Shown here piece by piece: positions 30,782-43,600 of a stretch of DNA of 64,000 nt. Origin of the DNA: Trichobilharzia szidati (taxonomy: Eukaryota; Platyhelminthes; Trematoda; Strigeidida; Schistosomatidae); NCBI GenBank assembly GCA_944472155.2, contig OX235273.1, positions 87,910,793 through 87,974,792 of the forward strand, in the 5' to 3' direction. The notes under the pieces were generated by a model, which worked only from the letters and a program-made list of their open reading frames with translations, ran no database searches and was not told the DNA's origin. The position numbers and the translations under genes are program-made. Position 1 is the first letter of the stretch. Each line of letters starts with the position of its first letter.

Positions 30782-33700
30782 CTGAATGAAAGAAAAAGAA
30801 ATAATTCGGCTTGTAAAATACTGTATTCAAACATTTAGAATTAGGCAAATGAAAAACTCATTGCGTCCGTTAAGCAGTTAACTCGGATACAGTGAACACA
30901 TCTACAGAACTATATATTTGCTGGTACTGATACTACCAGGTTTCTTCAGATATATCTTTGGGGATGTAAACTAGCTTACTTAAGTTGCATTTTCCTAATT
31001 CGTTACTTTTCGTAAATATGCCACTAGCAATCCTTTGAAATTAGTGTATTTGGGTGGTTGATCAGTACACAGTAAAACTAGGGAAACACTGTATAGCTGC
31101 ATCACTCGCTCATAACGAGCGCCGACAAAATCAGCGAAGTTGCTATCCAGTGATTACTTCGATTAGGTCAGCAAACACTACTGGTTGATGTGAGCGGTTT
31201 CCAAATACTCATCAATCCGTGGTATACTCTGTCTTGCAAATATGCTTGCCATTCAAGATACTAAGCATATAACATTATGATTTGAATGTTTTGGGATTCT
31301 ACACAAGACTGATAAGTATTGTCACCATACACTGTGTAATCTGCCAAAAAAAACACAGCGAATTTGACTGTCTGTGTTACCAGTTTGCCCAAATAGATAT
31401 CAAGAATTCGGATAGTCTGAACTAATTTGACTCTCCGGCTTTCTAAGAACAGAAATTGAGATCACTCCCACATACTACCCTTGTATTATCTTGTTAGTAG
31501 ATTGTGAGAAAAGTTTTGATTAATAACTAATTTGTAATATTTAATAAAAGCGCATAAGCTCTCAGTGTCACCACAAATGTCAGTTGTTCAGCGGTTTGCT
31601 TGATGCTTGTTAGAAAATAAGTGTGATAATCACTACAGTCTCAACTTTATGTCGAATTTATTTCACATATTGCTTTTATATCTTACTATCGGCACTGGAA
31701 AAGTCTGGCATTCGCCGAAATTACTGGAAATCATAAATAGTTTTACAGGTCACATTGCCCTCGATCACCCAAGTGACAGTTAAACATGAAGATGACAAAT
31801 TACAAACTTCGTTGAAATGTATTTAAAAAACAAACAAATTTAGAAATTATGGCTAGGAAAACAGACTAGGCATCGAAAAATGAAGAATTAAATGCACTTA
31901 GTATATATGTAAGTGTAGCTCATGTGCAGTCTACTCCTTGATCCATTGAAGTTAAACGCTGAGTCTCAATAACACAGTGAACTGCAGATATATATCCTGT
32001 AAATTTTTCTATAGTTCTTTGTTATGAATCCGTAAAATAAAATCATCGTGATAGAATTCCCAGGGGAATTCATCAATTGCAAATGATAGGCTCTACGTTA
32101 TTTGATGTACAAAACATTGACATTTTGCTATAATCTAAACACATCAGATATCGTGAGAGTAATGAATATTTATCAGAAAATATAATCACTGAATAGTTAT
32201 TCAAAATCGTATATATTGTCATTGAGTGGTTTTTTCTTCAACATACAAATTATCTTTTTGTAAGATCAAATAAGTAATTCACTTGAAGTTGTAGAAACAA
32301 ATCTAAGAATTTCAAAACGCAATTAGAGCGCTACCATAAATCAACACGTGACTACAGTTCGCATTCTTCCTGAAGACTGATTGATAGTGCACTGAAACAC
32401 ACGCAGACAGTATGTTTAAATAAGTGCATTTAAATACTATTATTATTATGGAAACAAGTAACAAAAAAGCTTCATACTTGGCAGTAGTTCCCTATCAGTT
32501 GCTGTAGTCGAATGAGGATATGGGTAGAAAAGATTTCCTTTCTCCAATGGATACGGGATAAGGCGAAATGTTCCCTCCCATGTACAATATAATAAATTGA
32601 TTGCACCGTCAACAGCCTTCCAATGGGCTAAATGGAAGAAAGCATAAGCTATAGCTTCTGAGTCTCCACGTTTCAATATATGCTCCGTAGGTAATATAAG
32701 GGGTTTCATTTCAAGTAAATACTAAAAAATGGAGAGAAAACAAAAGCATAAAATACATAATGAATTTTCTGCATACATTAGAAGTCACCAATAGTGGATA
32801 TGGTTTAGTTGATTAAAGTTTGTACGAATAAAACCAAATGACACGCAGTTTTCTGTCTGTGTTTCAAGTGATAGGAAACTGTATGTACAAATAAAGGAAT
32901 AAACATGTTAGCAATATGGTAATTCTCAATAAAAAAATTGTCAATGTAGAAAAAAGGCTCCAGATAGTCAATCTGATGATTTAAATAGTATTTATGAATC
33001 TGATGACTGACTGGTTTCAACATACAACTTTACACAGATGTGCAGCAGTTTGAGTTGCCACATTCCCTCCATGTAGCATACAAAGCAAGATAAGGGAGGT
33101 TCGAAAGACAAATAATAAACAGAAGTGTGAGGGAAAAAGAGTAGTAGTAATATGGAAAAAAATGGAGTTTTATTGGATATTATAAATCACAGACTGAATA
33201 AATCTGCGATTTTGAGCCATATCACCAATTGTCTCCAACCATTGGTTTTTACCGTCCCGAGGACCCCAACCAAGAAGTCTACACTTTCCTATGTGGCTTA
33301 AACTAACTGTTGTGGATTTCATTGACTTATGAAGCCATGTTTTGGTTTGACTGCCACTTAACCTTTTTCAACCTCACCCAGCCTATGTCAGTTAACATTG
33401 CCCATCGGTGGAAGAAGGCGACATCTAGGATAGGCATGCGTAACACATGTCCTAACCATCTCAATCGGTGTAACTTCACAATCTCGTCCATTTATTTCCC
33501 CTCCTCACCTAGCCCTCGACGCCTAACCTCAATACTGCTCACACTATTACACTACCTAACACGGGAGATAGAACGCAGGTACCTGTGATCAAAGACACCT
33601 ATCCAGGCTTTTCATGTCTTCCTTGTTTTAATGGCCATGTCTCACTCACAGTGGTAAAGGAGGACGGAGAGAACTGCTGAGGAATATACACACCCTTTGG

Positions 33701-36700
33701 TCTACAGCCAGCCCCATATCATGTCTACGCTAGAGATGGCGTAAGTTGGCATATGCCAAGCGAGCCTTCCGTATCCTTAATGAGATTTCGTCAGCGATCA
33801 ACCCGTTGGGGTTGATGATTTATGAATCTATATAAGATGAAACATCTCACTGATCATTAATACGTGTGACATTCATGCTTAGCGGAATATTCATATGTCT
33901 GCTTCATTATTGTATTCTTTCATTAGTACAGCATATTTTACAGATAATCTTGCCAAATTTCCTCTTTGTAAATTGTTTTCAAATGTACTAGAAATAACAA
34001 TGGTTAATAATAAATTAGGAAGGAAAATAAACTCATGTGTAAATGACAGTCAGGTTAAGAAAAATTATTCCCTCAAGCAAAATGTTACTGGTAATATCTT
34101 ATTTAATACCGCTCTTTCACATAAAACCCAAATAGCGTATACTTGAAGATATAATGCTCAATCGTGTTTCCACTCACTTGTTTACTTTCATTTCAAGTTA
34201 ATTACTTGAAACAGAGACATTTGATGCAATTTTGTAAGCATCAGAACATACTGCATAGTGGTAGATTGCTAACATTTGTTCAAAATGTCACAACATAAAG
34301 ACATGAATGTACAACTAGAAAAAAATTTTAATTTGATGGGAAACTTAATGACCTAGAAATTTAAGAAAACTATTTTAAATAGAAAAATCAGATGCAGTGG
34401 ATTTCACGTAGGGATTATGAAGTCAGATGCATTAATCAAGGTTGTTGATAGATTTTGGCTAGGACGCAGTCAGTAAAAGAAGAGATTTTTAAAAAAGGCA
34501 AATAAGTATGCTATAGGAAAAATATATATGCAGGAATTACGTACACTTATTATTACATGTTATTACTCGAAAACAAAAATTTGTTATAATTGCAATTTTA
34601 GATTTCGTTGCGAACCAACATCAGCTAGAAAGATAATTGAAAACCAGGGAGCATTGGACATCTGTTTCGCTATATTTCAGTTAGCCCCGACGAGCCTATC
34701 AGGGATCGAACTTAGGGCATTCAGGTTACAAAACCAAGCAGCCATTTGGATGAAACAGCTGTCTAGCGCTCCATGATTTTCAATGACCTCTCTAACTGAT
34801 AGTGGTTAGTGACAAATTCTAACAAGTGGAAATTGAAATCAATCCAAATTACTCACAAGTCCAATAATCTAAATATTTATTAATCAATATCCAAGTGTTG
34901 CCAGTATAAAGAGGGAATTTGATTTCATTTACCGATGAAAGCATCTTCATAGATTGTAAACTCGTACTAATATCTAATAAAAGACTTAACAGTGTGTTAC
35001 TGATAAAGTGACTCAACAGTAGTTTCTACACAGCAAACAATAAAATTACGAAACAGTCGACAAGACAATGGAAGTGAGTGTTTGAAATCTGATAGTGAAT
35101 TCACAGCTAGATGTGGTTATGTATCAAGTTCTCCTTTTGTTGATTAACTGTCTATTTTGCGTAATAAATTTGAAATCTTAGAAAGTTAACTACACATAAG
35201 TAAAATGGACGCGAACCCTCCGAAGAAGTGATGTTGGTTACTTACTGGTTTCAACACAGAAACAAACATCAAATCCAGGTCAGTAATGCATGGGATTATA
35301 ACAATCTGAAGCTTACAATACATGCCTACAACTGACATTGTGTGATTGAACTGATATGAACGGTATTGTTCATCGTGACGTTTGAATCCCCTAAACTTGA
35401 TCACTATACGATCAGGTGACGTTTGCTGCTGAACAGATTCCAAAAGAGATGAGACGGTTGTTTAGTATCTCAAAATCTGAAGTAGTCTTCTAATGTAAAT
35501 GCATTCGGAACGCAAAGTGGATATAAAAAAAAACAAGTTTTAACTCACCTTGGGTACATGTGGATTAAATTCAACAGCTCGATGTATCGCTTCTACAGCA
35601 CTAAGTTCAGCTGCATTTAAACCTCTACGTGATGCTAAATCAGGGGAAAACCTAGACAAAAAAGGAAATTCAAAGTACTAGTTAACAAATGCTATGAATA
35701 AATATAGATGAAAGGTCCATTTAGATATTAGTTACTTCTTCTAACCGCAGAAACTATGACAGTCCACACGTTAAATCCTGATCTCTGCATACAAAAGAAG
35801 TTTGTTCAGACATCGGACTTACAACAGATCTTATTTCTCTCAACATTTGACGCGTACTTTGTTTATCATAATTTCTGTTTTCTAACCACTAAACCTCAAC
35901 TCATTATGTCACTAATCTTGATGTTTTTTTTTAAAAAAATTTTGAGATCTATTCAATCCTGTCAATTATGTTACATGACTCACTTTAATTGCTAAACTTT
36001 TCTCTGGTTTTTATCTCATTAATGTTTCTGCATTGCGTAATTTAAAATCTCTTGAAAGTTACTTTAAAGGTGCAATATATATATATATATATATATATAT
36101 ACTTTATATGCAACTGTGCATCTTGAGAATAACATCATCAAAAAGAGTAACTCTTCGCTGATCGCCTCCTCTTTTATTATTACTACTATTATTCTTAGTG
36201 TTACGAAGGGTAGTCATAATTGACTGCAGTATAAACCTGTATAGCCTTTTATAAAACTACAAAATGAAGAAAAGACCTGTATATAATTTGACATGTTTTA
36301 TAAAACAGTTGGTAATTTTCATTGTAGGTGGATAAAAACACTTTCATTATCGAGTTAGATATAAAATTTTATCTTATTCTATTCACTATGAAAGTTACTT
36401 GTACCATTGAATTATACTTACATCGAAACAATTTAACTAGTTTTATAACAGTGTTTCCAGTTCATTATCTACTGTTTAGTTGCACTTGACTGCATTCAGT
36501 CATAGATGATTCTAGTAAACAGAAAACCACTTCTATTTTTTGAGCTATTTAACGCATCATTTAGAATATATCAGATTAAAATTGCACAGTGCTGACGAAA
36601 TTTCCAATTCATATAAATTAATGACTGGTTACTCTATTAAAACTCTTTAAATTATTTCATTCAAAACATATTCGAAACATCAAAATTTACCTTACAAATT

Positions 36701-37715
36701 TGATAAGCTAAGAATAATATATAGTGACTGTATATGTAACAGCTAGTACATCTTTTTTATTTCTTTGCGTTCTCAGTGGAACATAGGGCTTCAAGTTAGA
36801 CCTCTGAAGTTTCAGTAGCAGTGGTGTTTACTTTTACGGGATGGGGTTGCTAGCCTCATGCCCAACATTCCCTCTTTACCAGTCGTATTATTGACTTAGC
36901 GAGGTAAAGGAGTGCATCGGCCGGGAATCGAAGTCCACATCACAATAGTGGTTGGCGAGAATCCTACCGCTGTGCACTGACAGCTAGTACATGTCAGTTC
37001 ACAATCAACCAAATCTATTCATAATTTAGTTGTCCTCCTTCGCTATGCTTTTGAAAACTCTTCAATGAGCGACAAGTTTCCATATTTATTCAGTAGTTTA
37101 TAGAGGGTAATTCGAAATCACCTCCCCCCCCCGTATTTATTAATCACATGCTAGATAAAGCATATACTACTGACTGATAGTGAGTAGTTGCTAATCACCG
37201 GTATCATCTTATAGCTACGGCCATTTAGATGAATAAATACCCTTTAGCTCATTTGGAGTAGTACTCATATGAGGTTAAATGAAAAGATTCAGCTTATTCA
37301 GCCTGGTGAGTAACTTTTCAAACAAAAACACATACTTAAATCCAAAGCTTCTAAATTGTGCAGCTTAAAACAATCTTTTGACACTGTCTCAAGTTCCTAT
37401 AATCAGGAATTCGGTAGTTTTATTTGGATGCAAATCCAGTTATTTAAGTACAGTAAAGCCATGAGTCGATCGATGAGGTTGTAAAATTCAATCTACTGAA
37501 CTACCAACTTTCTCGACGAACAATCGAATACATGGATAAATCTTTTTATTGCCCATCCTTCAAATAGCTCTTTCATAATATACAAAAGCTTTATGCTGAA
37601 TAATCAATTACAAAGAAGAAAATTATTACCACACCAACATACTTTTCGGATACTTGTCGTGCTTTAAGTAGAGCTGCAGTATAGCATATGGTGGCTGATT
37701 TCGGATAATTGATAT
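30642..37715 (-). CDS. ST7: ST7 (suppressor of tumorigenicity 7) homologue, 3' part
   Basis: Four - strand exons join in phase: 37715-37643, 35651-35549, 32721-32478 and 30781-30642. Together they read [20 protein letters not shown]..., [97 protein letters not shown] and [15 protein letters not shown]. This is the very conserved C-terminal half of ST7, a multi-pass membrane protein with TPR-like helical repeats and an LDL-receptor-related or growth-control role in vertebrates. A membrane segment ([20 protein letters not shown]) is visible. The N-terminal half and the final exon are not found; the - strand upstream is a transposon cluster plus a gap. A SINE lies in the first intron seen. Confidence 0.93.
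30848..32477 (-). other. ST7 intron
   Basis: A/T-rich, with no coding exon or named repeat recognised. Confidence 0.5.
32478..32721 (-). CDS. ST7: ST7 exon ([10 protein letters not shown]...ELLPS)
   Basis: 244 bp with acceptor TTTTTTAG. It encodes [20 protein letters not shown] through TDRELLP plus one base. This is the most conserved part of the protein. Confidence 0.95.
33020..33815 (-). mobile_element. RTE-type LINE relic, copy A5
   Basis: Shares with A2 the - strand order GTGCAGCAGTTTGAGTTGCC, CCAACCATTGGTTTTTACCG, a decayed HRLPR/WLGH region, and a GAGATTTCGTCAGCGATCAA block. It sits in an ST7 intron. Frames are destroyed. Confidence 0.65.
33816..34629. other. ST7 intron, no feature recognised
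   Basis: An 83-codon open frame (33895-34146) has no motif and sits in the wrong strand for ST7. Confidence 0.45.
34630..34790 (-). repeat. Possible second tRNA-like SINE family copy
   Basis: On the - strand: TAGACAGCTGTTTCATCC, then AGTTCGATCCCTGA, a good B box, and a direct-repeat-like TTGAAAACCAGGGAG end. It resembles 8395-8505 around the B box and differs from the main SINE family. Confidence 0.35.
35549..35651 (-). CDS. ST7: ST7 exon ([10 protein letters not shown]...HVPK)
   Basis: 103 bp. The first base completes Lys, and then 34 codons from [10 protein letters not shown] to NPHVPK end at AAG|GTGAGT. Confidence 0.93.
36076..36100. repeat. AT microsatellite
   Basis: Alternating A/T run in an ST7 intron. 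A similar run is at 30022-30058. Confidence 0.85.
36752..36979 (-). repeat. tRNA-headed SINE copy S5 with 13-bp target duplication
   Basis: The reverse-oriented head and body match S1-S4, with an A-rich tail read as TTTTTTATTTC on the + strand. ACAGCTAGTACAT flanks it at 36739-36751 and 36980-36992. It lies in an ST7 intron, in the same orientation as the gene. Confidence 0.93.
36993..37642 (-). other. ST7 intron, no feature recognised
   Basis: No coding or repeat signal beyond a short C run near 37127. Confidence 0.45.
37643..37715 (-). CDS. ST7: ST7 exon ([19 protein letters not shown])
   Basis: 73 bp with acceptor TTTGTAG and donor GTATGT. It enters in phase 1 and leaves in phase 2. Encodes [20 protein letters not shown] and VSEK. 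Confidence 0.9.
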
Positions 37716-38193
37716 CTACAAATAAAGAAACCAGCAATCATTGAAAATTAATGATGATGAAAATCACGAGAAATCTCGAATCCACTGATGTGAATTCAAT
37801 AGGAATAATAATTTGACTGACATATTTGTAAGTGTTTAACTAATTACAGCTGACATAAAAATGGAAGTCTTACTATGAATTGACAAAGTGTGATTACGTC
37901 TTCACTTCAATCGTTTCCCAATTTTAAAGAGTATATTCTTCACATATTTCGTGATTACCATAACAACAACAACAACAAACTTTAATAACTGTAAGAACGT
38001 CCAAACGGATTACAGAAAAGGGTATTCTCTATTCATAGCTACGTTAAACTTGTTATACGGGAATATTTACGAAACAGAATTAAGTGTTATTAACTAATTG
38101 CTGAATATACAGTCAAGTGGATAGTGGGTCAGATTGCACCACAATTTATAATTCATTTAGAGAGCATAGTGTTGATTTTCATTTGGTTGTTCC

Positions 38194-38217
38194 ATAATAA
38201 TAATAATAATAATAATA
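38194..38217. repeat. AAT microsatellite
   Basis: A trinucleotide run just before the RTE fragment. It may be the tail of an older LINE insertion. Confidence 0.7.
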
Positions 38218-38261
38218 GTGAAGATAACGACTAACTTGTAATAACCGAAATGCATACTAGT

Positions 38262-39330
38262 AAGAAGTGAAGCTATATGACAATGCTACGTGTCAGGTGA
38301 TCCACAACGGAAAACTCAGCGACGCGTTCGAAGTAAATAAAGCAGTAAGACCAGCTGGCTGCCTGTTATCACCGATGATATTCTTAATTGTGGTGGACTT
38401 GATTATGCGTCAGATTGTGCGTGGAGAGCGAGGAGAAAGGAATACACTGGACCACAGACAAGAAGACTCAAGAAGATCTGGATTTCGCAGATGACATATG
38501 TCTAATGTCACACAAACTTGAAGACTTGTAAGAGATAGCCAACATGGTGGCTGAAGAGGTAGGCAGCAGGGACAAGACTTCACGTGAACATAGAGAAAAC
38601 GGAGGTGATGAAGATAACCAACCAGCAGCAACAACGACAACTAGTACCAATCACCAATAAAGGGCGAGATTTAATAGAGGTTACTTCCTTCACTTATCTA
38701 GTCAGTAAGCATTGTTTCAATCACAGGCAGTCGGAACACGTGAAGATGTCGAAGCTAGCAAGAATCGGAAAGGCAAGATACACCATCAACCTGAAACTAG
38801 TTTGGAAATCTTCAGCACTCCACGGCATAAACAACAAGATTCGCATTTTCAACACCAATGTTAAGTTAGTCAGTTCTTCTGTATGGGTCAGAGACTTGCA
38901 CTACTCATCACGTAAAGCATTTCCGACAGCCAGATGCAGACTTTTATTAACATCTGCCTTCGCTGGCTCCATAATGAAGAACAAGTGGACTACCGACCAG
39001 AAAGAATTGGCAACAAGCAACTATGGGAACAAACTAACCAACCAAGAACCTATCGTTCAACAAATATGCAAGAGAAGAAGCAGGTGGATCGGGCATACGC
39101 CGAGGAGGCCGTCAAATGACATCGCGCGCCAGGCCAGCGCTGGAGTGGAATTCCAACAGGGAAGCGACGAGTGGGTCGTGAGTGCGAGGATGACATGGAG
39201 GAGATGAGAGATTATGGGCAATCGTGGACCCAGTTGGAGAGGACGGCAGGGGATAGAACAAAATGGGGATATTGTTGAAGCCCTATGTTTCACTCGGAAC
39301 CCAAGGGAATAATAATAATAATAATAATAT
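38262..39330 (+). mobile_element. RTE-type LINE (SR2-like), 5'-truncated copy B2
   Basis: Starts at KLYDNATCQVIHNGKLSDAF, homologous to LYDNAACQVIHNGKLTESF of copy B1, then AGCLLSPMIFLIVVDLI. The FADD box is out of frame (DLDFADDICLMSHKL-like). The C-terminal part follows: NNKIRIFNTNVKLVSSSV and RSRWIGHTPRRPS. It ends CCCTATGTTTCACTCGGAAC plus (AAT)n at 39306-39330. Inactive. Confidence 0.85.
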
Positions 39331-39889
39331 AAGTGCGTGTAGCAGTGTGTGCCAAAAAGAAAAGGATTTCAGTATCACACGAACAAAACAGATCAACGTA
39401 TAACCAGATAATGAATTACATGCTTTTGTAAACCTTTTGTAAAAATGAGTTCTCGTTATCATCAATGCATATGAAATTGTGCGATAACTAATCTTCACCG
39501 TATAATTGTCTAATGTGACCACATAGGGGCGATATTCTGCCCCACCCAGTCAGGAAATAAAATCCTGATGGCTTAAGTTCTCTAAAGCTTTCAATACAAC
39601 AAATGCAATCAAGAAAATTAGGAACATAATAAAAGAAGAACCAAGAAAAGGTAATAAGACGCCAAGCAATTAGAGAGAGAAATAACAATGCTTATGTTAC
39701 TGCCTTGTGCAAACATTTTAATGCTGTTGTGCTTTCTAAGCCTTATAGTTTAATTGCAAAGATCACATTGTCCTCGTGGACATTTTTAGTGCCAACTTTA
39801 ATGTATAAACTGGAACCACAAACAGGGCTTATAAATATGCACCCAACGTTAAAAGTATAGGGAAGAATTAAACACTAAAGCTATAGTGA
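39331..39889. other. No feature recognised before the gap
   Basis: Short open frames only. It ends at the assembly gap. Confidence 0.4.
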
Positions 39890-40387
39890 NNNNNNNNNNN
39901 NNNNNNNNNNNNNNNNNNNNNNNNNNNNNNNNNNNNNNNNNNNNNNNNNNNNNNNNNNNNNNNNNNNNNNNNNNNNNNNNNNNNNNNNNNNNNNNNNNNN
40001 NNNNNNNNNNNNNNNNNNNNNNNNNNNNNNNNNNNNNNNNNNNNNNNNNNNNNNNNNNNNNNNNNNNNNNNNNNNNNNNNNNNNNNNNNNNNNNNNNNNN
40101 NNNNNNNNNNNNNNNNNNNNNNNNNNNNNNNNNNNNNNNNNNNNNNNNNNNNNNNNNNNNNNNNNNNNNNNNNNNNNNNNNNNNNNNNNNNNNNNNNNNN
40201 NNNNNNNNNNNNNNNNNNNNNNNNNNNNNNNNNNNNNNNNNNNNNNNNNNNNNNNNNNNNNNNNNNNNNNNNNNNNNNNNNNNNNNNNNNNNNNNNNNNN
40301 NNNNNNNNNNNNNNNNNNNNNNNNNNNNNNNNNNNNNNNNNNNNNNNNNNNNNNNNNNNNNNNNNNNNNNNNNNNNNNNNNNNNNNN
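39890..40387. other. Assembly gap (498 N)
   Basis: Unknown bases. Everything that seems to read through this block is an artefact. It could hide part of the CR1-like element, of repeat R, or an ST7 exon. Confidence 1.
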
Positions 40388-40567
40388 TACATCAAATGGG
40401 GCCGAGGTCGATTCTAGAACTATCCATTGGCGCCATTCGTGTCAGCATGGCAGACTGTACATGTAAGTTGAGTAATACATTGAAAACTGTTTGAAAACCA
40501 ATTGCTTCTTTATATCAGATCAAGAATACTCCTTGTACAGAATGTTGGCCAGCGTTTTCAAATGGTA
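40388..40567 (+). repeat. Repeat R, copy 1
   Basis: Nearly identical, in inverse orientation, to 50532-50695 plus 49440-49475. The second copy is interrupted by the Merlin element. It includes GGGGCCGAGGTC, GCAGACTGTACATGTAAG and ATACTCCTTGTACAGAATG. The left end is lost in the gap. Confidence 0.85.
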
Positions 40568-40668
40568 GCATCTCAGAAAATGGTAGGACTGCAACTGACC
40601 CTAAAATAATTTGTGAGCTTCTAAACTCCTACTTCTCACGGTCATATGCCTATGAAAAAAAAACGGCG
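40568..40668 (+). pseudogene. CR1-like LINE element 2, upstream piece
   Basis: Reads ISENGRTATDPKIICELLNS then YFSRSYAYE, the linker just before the RT domain of CR1-like elements; element 3 has MCELFNETFAANYLKPTSP at the same place. The continuation (DTSPQPLFHVRSQKTLE) is found 3.1 kb away at 43826. Element 1 is therefore inserted here. Confidence 0.6.
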
Positions 40669-43600
40669 GCCTGCTTGAACATAGGGCTACCAAAAATTCC
40701 ACCTTACCACATTTTGCAAAATTGCTTTGGTTTGCTCTTTTAATTTTGTTTTAATTTATCAATAATGTGTTCTAATCGTATTATTTATAATCGCGCATTT
40801 TTAAAATCATTACAACCTACTGCGATGTGTCATCCACAAAAATTGAGAAAAAAGCATCACTGTGGATGGCAGCGTGCACTGAAACGTACACAAATTAATC
40901 AAATGACTATTCCTGAACTCGTTAGCACTAATTGTAGATCCCTGTCCAACAAAATGGATTATCTTCAATCCCTAATGTATTCTAATGTTTATCGAAACGC
41001 TGGCGTTTTAGCAATACAAGAGACTTGGCTGCACCAGCATTATGATGATAATCTAGTTTCAATAAATTGATATAAAATTTTTCGACAAGATAGAAAAAGT
41101 TCTAAGTAAAAATGTGGAGGAGGGGTAGCCACTTTTATAAACATAAGTTGGTCTACATCAAATCACGTTTGCTTCAATTATTCTAGTGACAATATAGACT
41201 GCATAACCGTCAGGTGTCGCCCAAAACACTTAAGTAAATATTCTTACATATACATAACAAATACCTACATAACACCCAATTGTAGCCTTTCAAATATAGT
41301 TACGTTTGCAGATGAGTTTACTGAATTCGCTGCTCCTGCATTCGGAAACTCGCTGTCTATAGTCTGTGGTGATTTTAATTCATGTGATCACAGCTTTCTT
41401 ACTTCACTTGGTCATGAGAATCTAGTCAAGTTTAATACACGTCTGGACAAATCACTAGACCTGGTTTTCATAAACGACCGTGATGTATATGAAACCCGAA
41501 GGAGAGCTCCTTTGTTAAACTCTGACCACTGCATTATTCGTATTTTACCGAAAGTGTACGGCAAGTTACAACAACAAAAATTGTTTAGTCATTTAACAAA
41601 GAAGATCCATGAACGTTCATATTCCCATGACAACATTCTAGCACTAAGAAGCATGTTGTATGATACCAACTGGGAACTATTTACTGACGATAAGTTGGAT
41701 GCTACTGTCTCTAATATAACCGATTATCTGAAGTTTTGTTTGGATATTTGCTGTCCATATGAAACACTGTTTTCGAGATTTGACAGAATCTCTTCTTCGC
41801 AACTGAAAAAACTTAGAAGACAAAAAGAGAAGTTGTATAAGAATTGTGATAATACTGGTGTCCGTAAAATAAACACCCTTATAAAAATTGAAATAGAAAG
41901 ATTGAACAGACTATATAATGAAAAATTTTTATCATGTAAAAATCCTTCAAACATTTGGAAACTTTTCAATAAACTTACAAGTAAAAAACAAATGTCTGTT
42001 GATGCTTATTCTGATGTTAATGCTTTAAACAAATCATTTATCATGAAACAAATTAATATACCTGTACCTGATGTAACTAGTCAAGATAATGGTAATTTTC
42101 CGGGTTTTAAAGAAGAGGATGTACTATTATGTTTGAAATCTTTAAATCCAACACACAGCCTTGGTCCAGATGGTGTACCAGGCATTCTTCTTCAAAAGTG
42201 TGCAGACATCTTGTGTCATCCTCTTACTCAAATCTTTAATGCATCATTCAACAAGGAAACGGTACCTTCTGACTGGAAAGAAATCAAGGTTGTACCTGTA
42301 CAGAAATCATCATCTGGAGCAGGTATAAAGTTTAGACCGGTCGCTATAACATCTCCTTTTTTGAAAACTATGGAGAAACTTCTTTTGAATACTCTTAAAC
42401 CTTCTTTAAAAGCTTTTAGTGACCCTAAGCAGTTTGCTTATAAGTGTGGAAGAAGTACATTAGATGCAGCCATTGTACTACACCACAATATTGTTTCCTG
42501 CCTTGATAAGGGTGCTAAGTTCGTTCGAACAGCTTTTTTAGACTATACTGCAGCTTTCGACTCAGTTCCTAGGACACTTTTATTAGGAAAGATGATTTCA
42601 GCACAGACAGAGTCCTGGGCAACTAGATGGCTGTCTTCTTATTTTAAGGATAGGAAACAGCATACTGTTTTGGCTGGAAAGCGCTCCACTTCTCAGCTAA
42701 CTGAAAGTAGTGTGCCTCAAGGAGCATTACTTTCTCCATTTCTTTTCTCTTTCTTTTTGCATGACCTTCCGAACTCACCCAACGTTAACTTCATTAAGTA
42801 TGCTGATGATCTGACCGTTTCTGTCCCTGTAGTTTCCACATCGGATTTTTCCCATATGAATGGCTTCTTAGCTGAAGTTAAGGATTGGTCTAGCTCAAAT
42901 GGTCTTAAACTAAATCCAACTAAATGTAATACTGTTGATTTCAGCTTGAGAAGTGAAAAAGACATGCATGGATTGATCCAATCTCATGATTGTTGTAATA
43001 TTGATGGTACCATGATAGAGAGTAAGTCAAGTGTTTCTTATCTTGGCATTAGTTTCTCTTCAAACCTTTGCTGGTCGCCTCATATTCTTATAGTTTCTAC
43101 GAAAGTTTTCCGTCTGACTTATTACATAAAGAAGTTGAGGCACTCAGGTATAACCCAATCTCTTCTCATACAATTTATTAATTCATGTGTTTTGCCCATC
43201 ATTCTTTATTGTTCTCCATTATTCTTCCCTGGGCTACTCAAGAAAGACCATATAATACTACGAAGAACATTGAGGGCTGTAAGTAGGGTCAGTGCTATCC
43301 CTTTGACTCAACTAACCGACACTGTTGTCAATAGGCATTTGAATTCTTGTAAACACTTAGCTAAAGTTATTTTGTCTGATAGTGAACATCCTCTTTATTC
43401 ACATTTGTTTCCTTGTATCTCTTCGGGTAAGACCAGAAGAAATTTCATAAACATTTATGCTCGTACTACAAAATATAAAAATTCGACCGTACCATATTTG
43501 GCACGAGTATTGTGTGAAGAGACAAATATCAGAAAAGAACTTTTACAACTTCTAAATCATTAACTAAACTATAAAATGTAATGATGCATATTATTGCATG

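Noticed and set aside
39868..40494. Open frames crossing the gap
   Set aside because: They consist of N; not sequence evidence.
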